Assembly: GCA_900321655.1 (NCBI GenBank)
Contig: ONWU01000017.1
Location: 1-61,555, forward strand
Source of the DNA: an uncultured Bacteroidales bacterium
GTDB taxonomy: Bacteria; Bacteroidota; Bacteroidia; Bacteroidales; UBA932
DNA length: 61,555 bases
Direction: 5' to 3'
Part shown: positions 34,084-42,962 of the stretch, piece after piece
How the letters are laid out: every line of letters starts with the position of its first letter
Numbering within the stretch: the stretch's first letter is position 1
Notes under the pieces: model-generated
Database searches by the model: none
What the model saw: only the letters and a program-made list of their open reading frames with translations
Told to the model about the DNA's origin: nothing
Program-made: the position numbers and the translations under genes

Positions 34084-34989
34084 TTATTTAACAGACATTA
34101 CAGCAGAAGCGATGGAATTGAGCTTCACATCTACGGAATCTGCACGGGAAGCCAGGATGCAGGGCACCTTGGTACCTACCAGGAAACCGGCCTGACGGAC
34201 GTCCTTGGCCAGTTTGGAGTTGGTCTTCCAGAACACATTGGCGCTTTCGATGTTGGGGAACAGCAGGCAGTCTGCGTCTCCGGCCACGGGGCTCTTGAGC
34301 TTCTTGATTTCCACGGACTCCTGGTCGATGGCTACATCCAGGGCCAGAGGGCCGTCGCCGATGGCCTTGATCTGGCCGCGGTCGCACATCTTGGCCAGCA
34401 TGGCACCCTCGATGCAGGCGGGCATGGAATCCAGCATCTGCTCGGAAGCGGCGATGAAGGCAATCTTGGGCATCGTAATACCGAAGCTGCGGGCAACGCC
34501 CGTGACAAAACCGGCCATCTTCACCTTCTGGCGGAAGTCCGGAGCGGGAATCACAGCCATATCGGTGATGAAGATAAGCTTGTGGTAGTTGGGGTTCTCA
34601 ATCACGCCCACATGGCTCAGAAGCCCCTTGGGAGGCAGCAGACCCACTTCCTTGTTCAGGATGGCGCGGAGGAACTTGTCCGTGGAGCACAGACCCTTCA
34701 TCAGGATGTCCCCTTCTCCGTCGTGAACCATACGGACTGCCTCGGCCACAGCCTTCAGCTCTTCCTTGATGTCCACGATGGTAAACTTGTCCTGATTAAT
34801 TTTAGCGGCCTTGCAAACCTCTGCGATCATATCGGCATCACCCACCAGGGTAACCTTTACAAAGCCCATATCGCTGGCCAGGGAAGCAGCCTCGATGGTG
34901 TGGGAATCCACACCCCAGGCGGCAATCATCCGTTTGCAAATGCCATTCGCCTTCAATTCGGCGAACAAATCTTCAAATTTTGTAATCAT
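34084..34989 (-). CDS. ptb: Phosphate butyryltransferase/acetyltransferase-like enzyme
   Basis: A 301-residue PTA/PTB-fold enzyme that swaps phosphate for CoA on an acyl group. Typical blocks are GDILMKGLCSTDKFLRAIL, IFITDMAVIPAPD and GDADCLLFPNIESANVFWK. The size and sequence fit the butyryl type more than the large Pta acetyl type; acetyl-CoA or branched acyl-CoA use is possible. It lies 5 bp after ackA, so the pair would form acyl-phosphate and then ATP. Confidence 0.85.
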   Translation of the reverse strand: MITKFEDLFAELKANGICKRMIAAWGVDSHTIEAASLASDMGFVKVTLVGDADMIAEVCKAAKINQDKFTIVDIKEELKAVAEAVRMVHDGEGDILMKGLCSTDKFLRAILNKEVGLLPPKGLLSHVGVIENPNYHKLIFITDMAVIPAPDFRQKVKMAGFVTGVARSFGITMPKIAFIAASEQMLDSMPACIEGAMLAKMCDRGQIKAIGDGPLALDVAIDQESVEIKKLKSPVAGDADCLLFPNIESANVFWKTNSKLAKDVRQAGFLVGTKVPCILASRADSVDVKLNSIASAVMSVK

Positions 34990-34994
34990 ATGTT

Positions 34995-36209
34995 TTACTC
35001 TTGATTATCCAGTACCAGATGCATCGTATCCCGGGCAATCACCAGCTCTTCGTTGGTGCAGATGAGGGCGGCCTTCACCTGGGAATCCTCCGTGGTGATG
35101 ATGGCATCTTCTCCGAAGGCCACATTGGCCTCGTAATCCACCTTGAGGCCGAGGTAGGAGAAATTCTCCAGCACGCGGCGGCGCAGGCGGCTGTTGTGCT
35201 CTCCGATGCCGCCGGTGAAGATGATGAGGTCTACTCCGTTCATGGCAGCGACATAAGAGCCGATATTCTTGATGATATCGTAGGTGAACTTCTTGAACAC
35301 CAGCTTGGCCTTAGGGTCTCCTTCGTTGGCCAGGGCATCCAATTCGCGGGCATCCGAAGTTTTGGTGGAAACGCCCAGGAAGCCGGACTTGCGGTTGAGG
35401 ATGGTGGTCATCTCGTCCGGATCCACACCCAGTTTCTTTTCCAGGTAGAGGACGGCGTTGGCATCGATGTTGCCCACGCGGGTACCCATGATCATACCCT
35501 CCAGCGGGGTGAAGCCCATGGAAGTATCTACGCACTTGCCATTCTGGATGGCACAGATGGAACTGCCGGCGCCCAGGTGGCAGGTGATGATCTTGGAATT
35601 GTTGATATCCAGACCGGCCAGTTTGGCACCCACACCGGCCACGAACTGGTGGGAAGTGCCGTGGGCACCGTAACGGCGCACGCGGTATTTCTCATAGTAC
35701 TCGTAAGGGAGGCCGTACATATAGGCGTAGGCAGGCATGGTCTGGTGGAAGGCGGTGTCAAATGTAACAACCTGGGGTACGTTGGGAAGGGCGTCCTGCA
35801 TGGCGTGGATACCCAGCAGGTGGGCCGGATTGTGAAGCGGGGCAAAGTCTGCGCAGAAGGCAATCTTGTCCAGGACATCCTGGTTCACCAGCACGGAACC
35901 GGAGAAGAAGTCTCCACCCTGCACGATGCGGTGACCCACGGCCTCAATGTCTTCCAGAGACTTCAAGACACCCGTCTCAGGATCTGTAAGGGCCTTCAGA
36001 ATGAGCTTCATGCCCTCCTTGTGATCCGGAATGGGAACATCCAGCACAATCTTTTCCTTGCCGGTGGGGGCATACTGAAGGATGCCGGCCGGCAGGCCGA
36101 TCTTTTCTGCTATACCTTTGGCAATTACGTCAAATACGTCGTCGCTCTTCATGTCCAGAAGCTGGTACTTGATGGACGAGCTTCCGCAGTTGATTACGAG
36201 AATGATCAT
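34995..36209 (-). CDS. ackA: Acetate kinase (possible butyrate kinase activity)
   Basis: A 404-residue ASKHA kinase. MIILVINCGSSSIKYQLLD is the phosphate-1 motif; HLGAGSSICAIQNGKCVDTS, GTRVGNID and FTGGIGEHNSRLRRR are acetate-kinase blocks. The length (about 400) is the AckA size, longer than Buk. With the downstream Ptb-like enzyme it makes ATP from acyl-CoA in fermentation. The promoter box at 36241-36248 gives a leader of about 27 nt. Confidence 0.93.
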   Translation of the reverse strand: MIILVINCGSSSIKYQLLDMKSDDVFDVIAKGIAEKIGLPAGILQYAPTGKEKIVLDVPIPDHKEGMKLILKALTDPETGVLKSLEDIEAVGHRIVQGGDFFSGSVLVNQDVLDKIAFCADFAPLHNPAHLLGIHAMQDALPNVPQVVTFDTAFHQTMPAYAYMYGLPYEYYEKYRVRRYGAHGTSHQFVAGVGAKLAGLDINNSKIITCHLGAGSSICAIQNGKCVDTSMGFTPLEGMIMGTRVGNIDANAVLYLEKKLGVDPDEMTTILNRKSGFLGVSTKTSDARELDALANEGDPKAKLVFKKFTYDIIKNIGSYVAAMNGVDLIIFTGGIGEHNSRLRRRVLENFSYLGLKVDYEANVAFGEDAIITTEDSQVKAALICTNEELVIARDTMHLVLDNQE

Positions 36210-36240
36210 ATAGGTTGAAATTTAATTTCAGTACGTCATG

Positions 36241-36268
36241 CAAAGATACGAAATTATTGCTAATTTCG
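36241..36268. promoter_or_regulatory. Divergent promoter boxes for ackA and comEC
   Basis: TATCTTTG on the minus strand (36241-36248) serves ackA. TAATTTCG on the plus strand (36261-36268), one base off consensus, predicts a comEC start near 36273, 1 nt before its ATG. Confidence 0.55.
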
Positions 36269-36273
36269 CACGT

Positions 36274-37317
36274 ATGGCAGGAACTAAAAGCATAGAAGCC
36301 CTGTCGGTCATCTTCACGGCAGGCGTGGTGGCGGGAACGGCGGTTTCGGCTTCGTCGGCCGGGGCCTGGAGCGGCCTCCTTCTCCCCTTCCTGCTGCTGC
36401 CCGTCTTCTTCCGCAACCAGTTGCGCCTGGCACCGGACAAACGGGCCGTCGGCATCATCTGGGCGGCTTTTTTGCTGCTGGGTTTCTTCTGCGCCCTGTC
36501 GCGGTCAGTGCCGGGAATGGAGGAGCCGTCGGCCCTGCAGGAGATGGCCCTCGGGGCGGCCGATGCCCTCCGCACCCGCCTGGACGCCCTCCCCTTCCGG
36601 AACCCGGACACCGCTCCCCTTCTGAAAGCCTTCCTCACCGCCGACCGAAGCGGGCTGGAGGCCGATGTCGTACAAAACTTCCGCGCCAGCGGCGCCAGTC
36701 ACCTGCTGGCCCTTTCGGGCCTGCACATGGACATCATCTACCTGCTGCTGGACAAGTTCACCAAGCCGTGGGGCGGGTCACAGGCGGCCGCCATCGTCCG
36801 CTTTGTGCTCTTCGGCCTGGGCGGAGGTTTTTTCACCCTCATGACGGGGGCCTCGCCCTCCATTGTGCGGGCCTACCTGTTCATTCTTATCGGGGAGATC
36901 CTGCGGGTCAGCGGACGGCCCCGGAAGCCCTCCCGGGTGCTCTGTCTGGCGCTTCTGGTGCAGCTGGTGCTGGATCCTTCCGTCATCCGGACGGTGGGTT
37001 TCCAACTCTCTTACCTGGCCATGGCGGGCATCTTCCTCCTCTATCCCGTGCTGGAAAGCTGGTATCCCGCCGGCAACAAGTGGGATCCTTTCCGGCGCAT
37101 CTGGCAGGCATCGGCCCTGGCCATCAGCTGCCAGGTCTTCACCGGGCCGCTTGCCTGGCTGCGTTTCCATACCTTTCCCCGGCATTTCCTCCTCACCAAC
37201 CTCCTTTGCATCCCCCCATCTTTGTCCGCAGTTCCTGATAAAAACAACAGACGGCCTGAGCCGCCTGTTACTGGGAATCCTGCAGATAATTGCCGGAATG
37301 TAACTATTCGTTTCTGA
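36274..37317 (+). CDS. Small ComEC/Rec2-family membrane protein, probable 3' frameshift
   Basis: The 347-residue reading gives ComEC competence-domain membrane helices: SGASHLLALSGLHMDIIYLLL near residue 140 is the family hallmark, followed by LLFGLGGGFFTLMTGASPSIVRAY-type segments. It is the short Bacteroidota form without the beta-lactamase domain, thought to help DNA uptake or have another transport role. From about base 37216 the reading becomes hydrophilic and ends in RRPEPPVTGNP, whereas the next frame reads FLIKTTDGLSRLLLGILQII and stops at 37303, exactly next to the apbE stop. A one-base excess in a C6 run (37211-37216) would explain this. ATG 36238 lies in a promoter, so 36274 is taken. 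Confidence 0.78.
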   Translation: MAGTKSIEALSVIFTAGVVAGTAVSASSAGAWSGLLLPFLLLPVFFRNQLRLAPDKRAVGIIWAAFLLLGFFCALSRSVPGMEEPSALQEMALGAADALRTRLDALPFRNPDTAPLLKAFLTADRSGLEADVVQNFRASGASHLLALSGLHMDIIYLLLDKFTKPWGGSQAAAIVRFVLFGLGGGFFTLMTGASPSIVRAYLFILIGEILRVSGRPRKPSRVLCLALLVQLVLDPSVIRTVGFQLSYLAMAGIFLLYPVLESWYPAGNKWDPFRRIWQASALAISCQVFTGPLAWLRFHTFPRHFLLTNLLCIPPSLSAVPDKNNRRPEPPVTGNPADNCRNVTIRF

Positions 37318-38350
37318 GGGCGAAACCGGGAGAAACCCACTCCTTCATATTGCCTTGGTCGTCCGTGTAGATAAGGTAACCTTCCAGGCTGGGGTCTCCC
37401 AGGATGAGCACCTGAGCCCCGTGCAGGCCGATGACCATGCACCAGGTGGCAATGGCGTCCGACTCGGCGGCATTGGCCGATGACACCACCGTGGCGCTGA
37501 GGAGGTTGTGCTCTACCGGATAGCCGGTGCGGGGGTTGATGGTATGGGCATATTTGCGGCCGTTCCGGATGTAGAACTTGCGGTAATTACCGGAAGTGAC
37601 GATGCCCGCAGGCTTGCCTTCCGAGCTCCAGACTCCGCTGAGGCCCTCATCTCCGGCCTGGCCGTCCGGCTGGTCTACGGGGCGGTCCACTCCTACGGAC
37701 CAGGGCTGGCCGGCGGGATTGAGACCGTCGCACCAGATTTCCCCGATGTCTATGAGCATATCCTTCACCCCCAGGCTGTAGAGATATTTGGCGATGATAT
37801 CGCAGCTGTACCCCTGTGCGATGGCGTTGTAATTGAGTCGGGGATACCCCATGGCGGCAGGATCTATATAGCCGTCCACCACCGGAAGCTCTGCCGGAAG
37901 ATGCCCCATACCGCCCTGGGCAAGCAGCCGGGCAATTTCTTCATCCGTCGGGAAAGTACTGTTTCTGAAGCCGAAGCCCCAGGCGTCGTAGAGAGCCGCG
38001 GCACCAAAATCCAGGGCACCGCCGGAACGCTCCCACAAACGGTATGCGACACGGTACATATCCAGAAACATCTGGGTGGAGGGAATCTTTTCACCCGCAT
38101 TGAAACGGGAAAGAAGGGATTTCTTGTTGTATCCGGAAAGGGTGGTATCTATTTGGACGATGAGGGCGTCAATGCTGTCCCGCACGGTTTCTACGGAACA
38201 CGGAACACCCTTCATATTCATCTTCACCGTATAACTGTTGCCCTGGGCGTATCCGCTGATCTGAACATACTCACCCTTCTGTTCCCCGCAGGAAACCAGC
38301 ACCAGCAGCAGAAGAGCAGATATGAACAATAGCTTTTTCATGGCACGCAT
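37304..38350 (-). CDS. apbE: FAD:protein FMN transferase (ApbE) lipoprotein
   Basis: About 348 residues with a lipobox (LLLLVLVSC). ApbE blocks are visible: FNAGEKIPSTQMF, GGALDFGAAALYDAWGFG, the Mg/FAD site LNYNAIAQGYSCDII, MLIDIGEIWCDG, and HTINPRTGYPVEHNLLS. It covalently attaches FMN to Thr of Rnf/Nqr subunits and related periplasmic proteins. ATG at 38341 is an alternative start nine nt later. Promoter box TAAATTTG (minus, 38372-38379) excludes the longer TTG start. It converges on comEC. Confidence 0.92.
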   Translation of the reverse strand: MRAMKKLLFISALLLLVLVSCGEQKGEYVQISGYAQGNSYTVKMNMKGVPCSVETVRDSIDALIVQIDTTLSGYNKKSLLSRFNAGEKIPSTQMFLDMYRVAYRLWERSGGALDFGAAALYDAWGFGFRNSTFPTDEEIARLLAQGGMGHLPAELPVVDGYIDPAAMGYPRLNYNAIAQGYSCDIIAKYLYSLGVKDMLIDIGEIWCDGLNPAGQPWSVGVDRPVDQPDGQAGDEGLSGVWSSEGKPAGIVTSGNYRKFYIRNGRKYAHTINPRTGYPVEHNLLSATVVSSANAAESDAIATWCMVIGLHGAQVLILGDPSLEGYLIYTDDQGNMKEWVSPGFALRNE

Positions 38351-38371
38351 TATCTTGGCAAGATTTTTGTG

Positions 38372-38379
38372 CAAATTTA
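38372..38379 (-). promoter_or_regulatory. -7 promoter box of apbE
   Basis: TAAATTTG on the minus strand; predicted start near 38367. Confidence 0.6.
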
Positions 38380-38416
38380 CAAAAAAATAGCGATATTTGT
38401 GGGATTCAAGGAAAAA

Positions 38417-39379
38417 ATGATGAAAAAAGCGATATTCTACGTCATCCTCTTACTCATTGCTTTTCAGGCAATCAGCTGCAAGAAAAAAGACGATACCACC
38501 ACCACTCCCTCCCTCCTGGGTCTGGACATTGACGGGGAGTACGACAACTTTATGGGAGAGAATTCAGACATCTGGGTACAGGCCGATGTGGAAGACCTGT
38601 ACGTCTCCAACGGCTCCAAGCTGCCGGAAAAAATCGGCATCTACTTTACCGTCAGCAGCAACGTCGGCGTAAGGGATACCGTTACCCGTGACGTAGACGC
38701 CTCTAACCCCAAACATTACATCCATCTGGGAGAAGCCGGCAACTATATCATCCAGTGCTTCGCCTATGGCGGAGAAAGCGTCTACAACGCCTCTGCCAGC
38801 ATCAACATCACCGTAGTGAACCCGGAAACCGCCCTCACCGGCCTCCCGGAAGACCTCCCCACCGTTGAAATCGGCGGCAACACTTTCCGCACCACCACCG
38901 TGGAAGGAAAAACCTGGATGGCCAACAACCTTTACGGAACAGAATCCGGAAGAGACTATCAGAAGGCCGAGATTCTCACCTCCCTCTTCGGAAAATACTA
39001 TACCTGGACAGAAGCCCAGACGGCCTGCCCCGAAGGCTGGCACCTCCCTACCGCGGCAGAATTTGACGAGGGCCTGGATCTGGATCCCGGTTCCCTGATG
39101 GTAGACGCCAGCTTCGTGAACGTCAAAATGTGGAGCTACTGGCCCCAGGTAACCATCAGCAACAGAACCAAGTTCTGCGCCATCCCGGTAGGGTATCTGG
39201 ATTTAAACAAGGAAGAAGACCCCGAACAGGCCTATAAGAAATATGCCTGCTTCTGGACCCAGGACCAGGTGGAAGACCGCGGCGTATTCCGCTCTATCTT
39301 CGAGCAGGGAGAAGTGGTTCAAAAGAGCCTGGGAGACAAAAACACCCTGGCCCTCAGCGTCCGCTGCGTAAAGGATTAA
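38417..39379 (+). CDS. FISUMP-domain lipoprotein
   Basis: A 320-residue lipoprotein (MMKKAIFYVILLLIAFQAISC). After a 120-residue Ig-like region (YIHLGEAGNYIIQCFAYGGE) comes the Fibrobacter-succinogenes-major-paralogous (FISUMP) domain with KTWMANNLY, GKYYTWTEAQTACPEGWHLP and a Cys-containing end (ALSVRCVKD). The FISUMP fold relates to formylglycine-enzyme/C-lectin folds without the catalytic residues. The function is likely surface binding. A purine-rich AAGGAAAA precedes the ATG. Its stop overlaps that of lolA by 4 bp; the terminator lies inside lolA. Confidence 0.85.
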   Translation: MMKKAIFYVILLLIAFQAISCKKKDDTTTTPSLLGLDIDGEYDNFMGENSDIWVQADVEDLYVSNGSKLPEKIGIYFTVSSNVGVRDTVTRDVDASNPKHYIHLGEAGNYIIQCFAYGGESVYNASASINITVVNPETALTGLPEDLPTVEIGGNTFRTTTVEGKTWMANNLYGTESGRDYQKAEILTSLFGKYYTWTEAQTACPEGWHLPTAAEFDEGLDLDPGSLMVDASFVNVKMWSYWPQVTISNRTKFCAIPVGYLDLNKEEDPEQAYKKYACFWTQDQVEDRGVFRSIFEQGEVVQKSLGDKNTLALSVRCVKD

Positions 39380-39900
39380 CGCAAATCTGTAATCAGATAT
39401 TCCGGAAGCGATTTCTCATCCAGACAGAAATCGCTTTTTCCTTTTTCCGGAGAAAAGACAATGTCCTTCAAAACAAAACGGGCCTTCGTTTCCTCGTCCA
39501 GGATGAGGGTGACATCCAGGAAGTCTTTCCCGGAGGAGTTCACCTTCAGCTGGTCCAGATAGTTCTTGTAGGAGGAAATGAAAAGGGCCGGATTGGTGAA
39601 AAGATCTTCTTTCTCCACCTTCTCCACCAGGGCCTCCTTGGCCTGAGGATCCAGCGTCCAGCGGGTGGTTCCGTCACTGTACACTTCCATTCCAAGGCCC
39701 TGCAGGATATATGCATTGCCTTCCACGGTAACATTTCCCTGTGTGACGGGAGCAAAATCCTCCCCTTTCTGAGACAGGCTGTAGGTATAATGGAAAGTGA
39801 CCCGGTGCCCCTGGGCCTTGTCCAGAAGCGGAATATTCCCCTGCGCAAAGGCACACAGAGAAAGGGCCGATATAACCAGGATGCTTACTAATTTTTTCAT
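39376..39900 (-). CDS. LolA-like outer-membrane lipoprotein carrier
   Basis: A 174-residue periplasmic protein (signal MKKLVSILVISALSLCAFA). The region GNVTVEGNAYILQGLGMEVYSDGTTRW and a closing SFKLKD-like strand set (ARFVLKDIVFSP) fit the LolA/LolB lipoprotein-carrier fold. It is encoded after ftsK with a 4-bp overlap, the gene order common in Bacteroidales. It would ferry lipoproteins to the outer membrane. A plus-strand terminator for the neighbouring gene is embedded in its 3' end. Confidence 0.78.
   Translation of the reverse strand: MKKLVSILVISALSLCAFAQGNIPLLDKAQGHRVTFHYTYSLSQKGEDFAPVTQGNVTVEGNAYILQGLGMEVYSDGTTRWTLDPQAKEALVEKVEKEDLFTNPALFISSYKNYLDQLKVNSSGKDFLDVTLILDEETKARFVLKDIVFSPEKGKSDFCLDEKSLPEYLITDLR
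39406..39439 (+). terminator. Terminator for the FISUMP gene, inside lolA coding sequence
   Basis: AAGCGATTTCT pairs with AGAAATCGCTT (11 bp) and is followed by a T-rich tail on the plus strand. It lies within the last codons of the convergent lolA gene. Confidence 0.8.
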
Positions 39901-42278
39901 TGCTGTAGGAAATGCTGCAGGATTTCTTCCAGTTCGGCGATGTCCTTCACCAGAACCTCACGCGGCTTGGCCCCGTTCTGCGGGCCCACGATGCCGGCGG
40001 CTTCCAGCTGGTCCATCACCCTTCCTGCTTTTGCATATCCCATGCCAAGCTTGCGCTGCAGATCCGAAGTGGAGCCCCTCTGATTGAGAACCACGGTGCG
40101 GGCGGCCTCTTCGAAACGCTCGTCCAGGGTTTTCATGTCCACCATTCCACCGCTGCCTTCATCTCCTTCGGTGGGAGCAGGCTCCGGCAGATAATAAGGG
40201 GTATTGTAGCTCTTCTGATAGCCAATCTGATTGCCCACGGCATTGGTGAGATCCACAATCTCGTCGTTGCCGATAAAGGCGCACTGCACGCGTTCCATCT
40301 CTACCCCGCTATACAGGAGCATATCTCCCCGGCCGATGAGCTTGTCTGCTCCGGGCTGGTCCAGGATGGTGGAGGAGTCTATGCGGGAAGTAACGCGGAA
40401 AGCGATTCTCATGGGGAAGTTGGCCTTGATAAGGCCGGTGATCACATCCACTGTAGGACGCTGGGTGGCCAGGATCACGTGAAGACCCGCCGCACGGCCC
40501 TTCTGGGCCAGGCGGATGACGGAAGTGGTGATGCTGCGGGCCAGGGCCTTGGACTCCGGACCGGCTCCCACAGACATCGTGAGGTCTGCGTATTCATCTA
40601 TCACCACCACGATGTACGGCAGGAAATGATGGCCTTCATCGGCCCTCAGGTGATGCTCCTTGTACTTGGCGTTATACAGCTTGATGTTGTTTACCAGGCC
40701 CTTGGAGAGGAGCTCGTAGCGGGCGTCCATCTCCACGCAGAGGGACTGCAGCACGGCGGCGGCGTCCTTGGCGTTCTTGATGATGGCCTTTTCCTTCTCT
40801 TCCTCGGCACTGTTGCAGGGAAGGACGGCCAGGTAATGGTGCAGCAGCTTCCCGTAGGCGCTGAATTCCACCATCTTGGGGTCTACGAACACGAACTTCA
40901 GTTCGGAAGGGTGCTTGGCATACAGCAAGGAGGCCACAATCACATTCAGGCCCACGGACTTACCTTGCTTGGTAGCACCGGCCACCAGCAGGTGCGGGGC
41001 ATCGGCCAGGTCGAACACCTTCACCTGCTGGGAAATGGTGTAGCCGATGGCGACCGGCAGTTCTGCCTTGCTGCTACGGAAGGATTCGTCGTTCAGCAGA
41101 GACTTGAGCGGCACGATGGAGGCCACGTCGTTGGCCACCTCGATGCCCACGGAATCCGACAGGGTGGTGATACGCACACCCCGGGCACCCAGACTGATGC
41201 CGATATCTTCCTGCAGCTGCTTGATGGCGGCTATCTTCACTCCGGGAGCGGGATATACCTTATACAGCGTAACCGTAGGGCCCACAATGGCCGTCACATC
41301 CCTCACCTGGATCTTGTAATTGGCCAGGGTGTTGCGGATCTTGGTGTTGTTTCTCACCAGCTCGTCCTGGGACACCTCGTGCCGGGCATTGGAATAGTCT
41401 CCGAGGATGCTCAGCTCCGGCGTCCGGTATTTGGGAAGGCCGTCCGGAGGGTCCAGGCGGTTGTCTATGGGCTTGAGAGGCTCTTTCACCTCCTGCTCCA
41501 GGGTATTGTCCTTGATTATGTTGATGCCCGGTTCTTCCTCCTGGACCGCTTCTTCTACCGTATGGGTGGGAGAAGTCACAAAGACAGGGGCCGTTACGGG
41601 CTCCGGCTCATCGATGACAGGGATTTCCTCTTCCGGCTCCGGATTTTCTTCCTCCCGGGTGTCCGTCGTTTCTACCGGCAGTTCCGAAGCCTCGTCAGGG
41701 CCTTCCACCTCGGGTTTTACGCCCATCAGCCAGTCCGAGAAGCGGCGGCTCATGCAGAAGCACCACAACACCAGGAGCACCAGCAGGATGACTCCCGTTA
41801 CAATTTCTCCCAGCCTGGACAGCAGCAGGCCCACCAGCGCAGCGCCGGACCGGCCGCCGATTCCCCCACCGAAGAGGTTCTTCCAGGGAAGGAAGACATC
41901 CACCATGGAGAGGATCCAGGAGAGCAGGAAAGTAAGGGTAAGAAGGCCGAAGAACCATTTTCCCATCCGGATGTGGGACGCACTCCAGATGAGTTTGACC
42001 GTCCAGCCTATCAGGAAAATGACCACGCAGAAAGCAGCCAGGCCGAAACTTTCCGTTACCAGGAAATGGCCGATGGAAAGCCCGCCGGAAGCCGCCGCAT
42101 TGCGGATATTCTCTCCGGAAGCGAGGGCACTCTGGTCTGGTCTCCACTCAAGCACATAGGAGATGACCGAAACGGACACCAGCACGGTGAGAACCAGCAG
42201 GGCGGCCACGCCCACAAAGCGCAGCCCGGCCTGTCTGCGGTCACTCAGAGCGCACCACCACTTTTTGACGGGATTCAT
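39897..42278 (-). CDS. ftsK: DNA translocase FtsK
   Basis: A 793-residue division protein. About four N-terminal membrane helices (to residue 185) precede an acidic linker (EEENPEPEEEIPVIDEPEP) and the motor domain with Walker A GATKQGKSVGLN near residue 430 and Walker B FVFVDPKMVEF. The C-terminal winged-helix gamma domain (TSDLQRKLGMGYAKAGRVMD) reads KOPS sites to guide XerCD. It pumps the chromosome terminus through the septum. It abuts the DUF4290 gene (1-bp overlap) and overlaps lolA by 4 bp. Confidence 0.95.
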   Translation of the reverse strand: MNPVKKWWCALSDRRQAGLRFVGVAALLVLTVLVSVSVISYVLEWRPDQSALASGENIRNAAASGGLSIGHFLVTESFGLAAFCVVIFLIGWTVKLIWSASHIRMGKWFFGLLTLTFLLSWILSMVDVFLPWKNLFGGGIGGRSGAALVGLLLSRLGEIVTGVILLVLLVLWCFCMSRRFSDWLMGVKPEVEGPDEASELPVETTDTREEENPEPEEEIPVIDEPEPVTAPVFVTSPTHTVEEAVQEEEPGINIIKDNTLEQEVKEPLKPIDNRLDPPDGLPKYRTPELSILGDYSNARHEVSQDELVRNNTKIRNTLANYKIQVRDVTAIVGPTVTLYKVYPAPGVKIAAIKQLQEDIGISLGARGVRITTLSDSVGIEVANDVASIVPLKSLLNDESFRSSKAELPVAIGYTISQQVKVFDLADAPHLLVAGATKQGKSVGLNVIVASLLYAKHPSELKFVFVDPKMVEFSAYGKLLHHYLAVLPCNSAEEEKEKAIIKNAKDAAAVLQSLCVEMDARYELLSKGLVNNIKLYNAKYKEHHLRADEGHHFLPYIVVVIDEYADLTMSVGAGPESKALARSITTSVIRLAQKGRAAGLHVILATQRPTVDVITGLIKANFPMRIAFRVTSRIDSSTILDQPGADKLIGRGDMLLYSGVEMERVQCAFIGNDEIVDLTNAVGNQIGYQKSYNTPYYLPEPAPTEGDEGSGGMVDMKTLDERFEEAARTVVLNQRGSTSDLQRKLGMGYAKAGRVMDQLEAAGIVGPQNGAKPREVLVKDIAELEEILQHFLQQ

Positions 42279-42946
42279 TACTTCTTGCCTTTTTTACCTC
42301 TGAAATTGCGGTTGAATTTGCCGCCCTTGTTTCCTCCGAAGTTCAGGTTCATTCCCGGGCGGCTGAAGGAGGCATCGGCCGATATCTTGGACAGTTCAAT
42401 GCCTTCCGGCACTTTCACCCGGCCTCCGGAGAGGCGCTCGATGTCCTGGAAGATGGTGGCGTCCGCCACGGTGTCCTTGTTCCAGATAAGGTATTGCTGG
42501 CGCATGTAGATGGCCAGGGAACGGATCATGGCCGTCTTGGTTTCCCCTTCGGGTTCCGAGGCTATCAGATCCAGGATGCTTTCTATGTTGCGGCCGTAAT
42601 GACGGGCACGGATGGGCTTGGTATTGAGGGGGATAGGGTCCGGACGGCTGTTGACCACATCCGGATGGGGCTTGGGATACGGGGAGTCCACATCCAGGTC
42701 GTAGCCGGCGATGATGAACAGGTGATCCCAGAGCTTCTGGGCAAAATTCTCCTGCTGGTGAACCTGGGGGTTCAGGCTCTCCATAACCCTGACAACGGCG
42801 GCGGCCTGTTCCGAGCGTTTGGCCCTGTCCGGAATGTCCTTTAACTGCTCCACCATCTTGAGCACGTTTCTTCCGTACTCGGGCATTTGCAGCTTTTCTA
42901 CCTCGGTATTGTAATATAGCTTGACAGAATTCTCGCTTGCTTCCAT
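42278..42946 (-). CDS. DUF4290 protein
   Basis: A 222-residue soluble protein of the DUF4290 family: LQMPEYGRNVLKMVEQLKDI near the start and RARHYGRNIESILDLIASE in the middle are its blocks. The last 20 residues (NKGGKFNRNFRGKKGKK) form a basic Gly-rich tail that could bind nucleic acid. The family is confined to Bacteroidota and always unassigned in function. Its place between addA and ftsK suggests a chromosome-maintenance role, an inference from order only. Confidence 0.85.
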   Translation of the reverse strand: MEASENSVKLYYNTEVEKLQMPEYGRNVLKMVEQLKDIPDRAKRSEQAAAVVRVMESLNPQVHQQENFAQKLWDHLFIIAGYDLDVDSPYPKPHPDVVNSRPDPIPLNTKPIRARHYGRNIESILDLIASEPEGETKTAMIRSLAIYMRQQYLIWNKDTVADATIFQDIERLSGGRVKVPEGIELSKISADASFSRPGMNLNFGGNKGGKFNRNFRGKKGKK

Positions 42947-42962
42947 AAAAACAGTACTAACT

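Noticed and set aside
36238-36273. Upstream ATG of comEC
   Set aside because: It overlaps the ackA promoter box and precedes the predicted comEC transcription start.
39912-42509. 865-codon plus-strand ORF over ftsK
   Set aside because: Same reason; ftsK has all motor motifs on the other strand.
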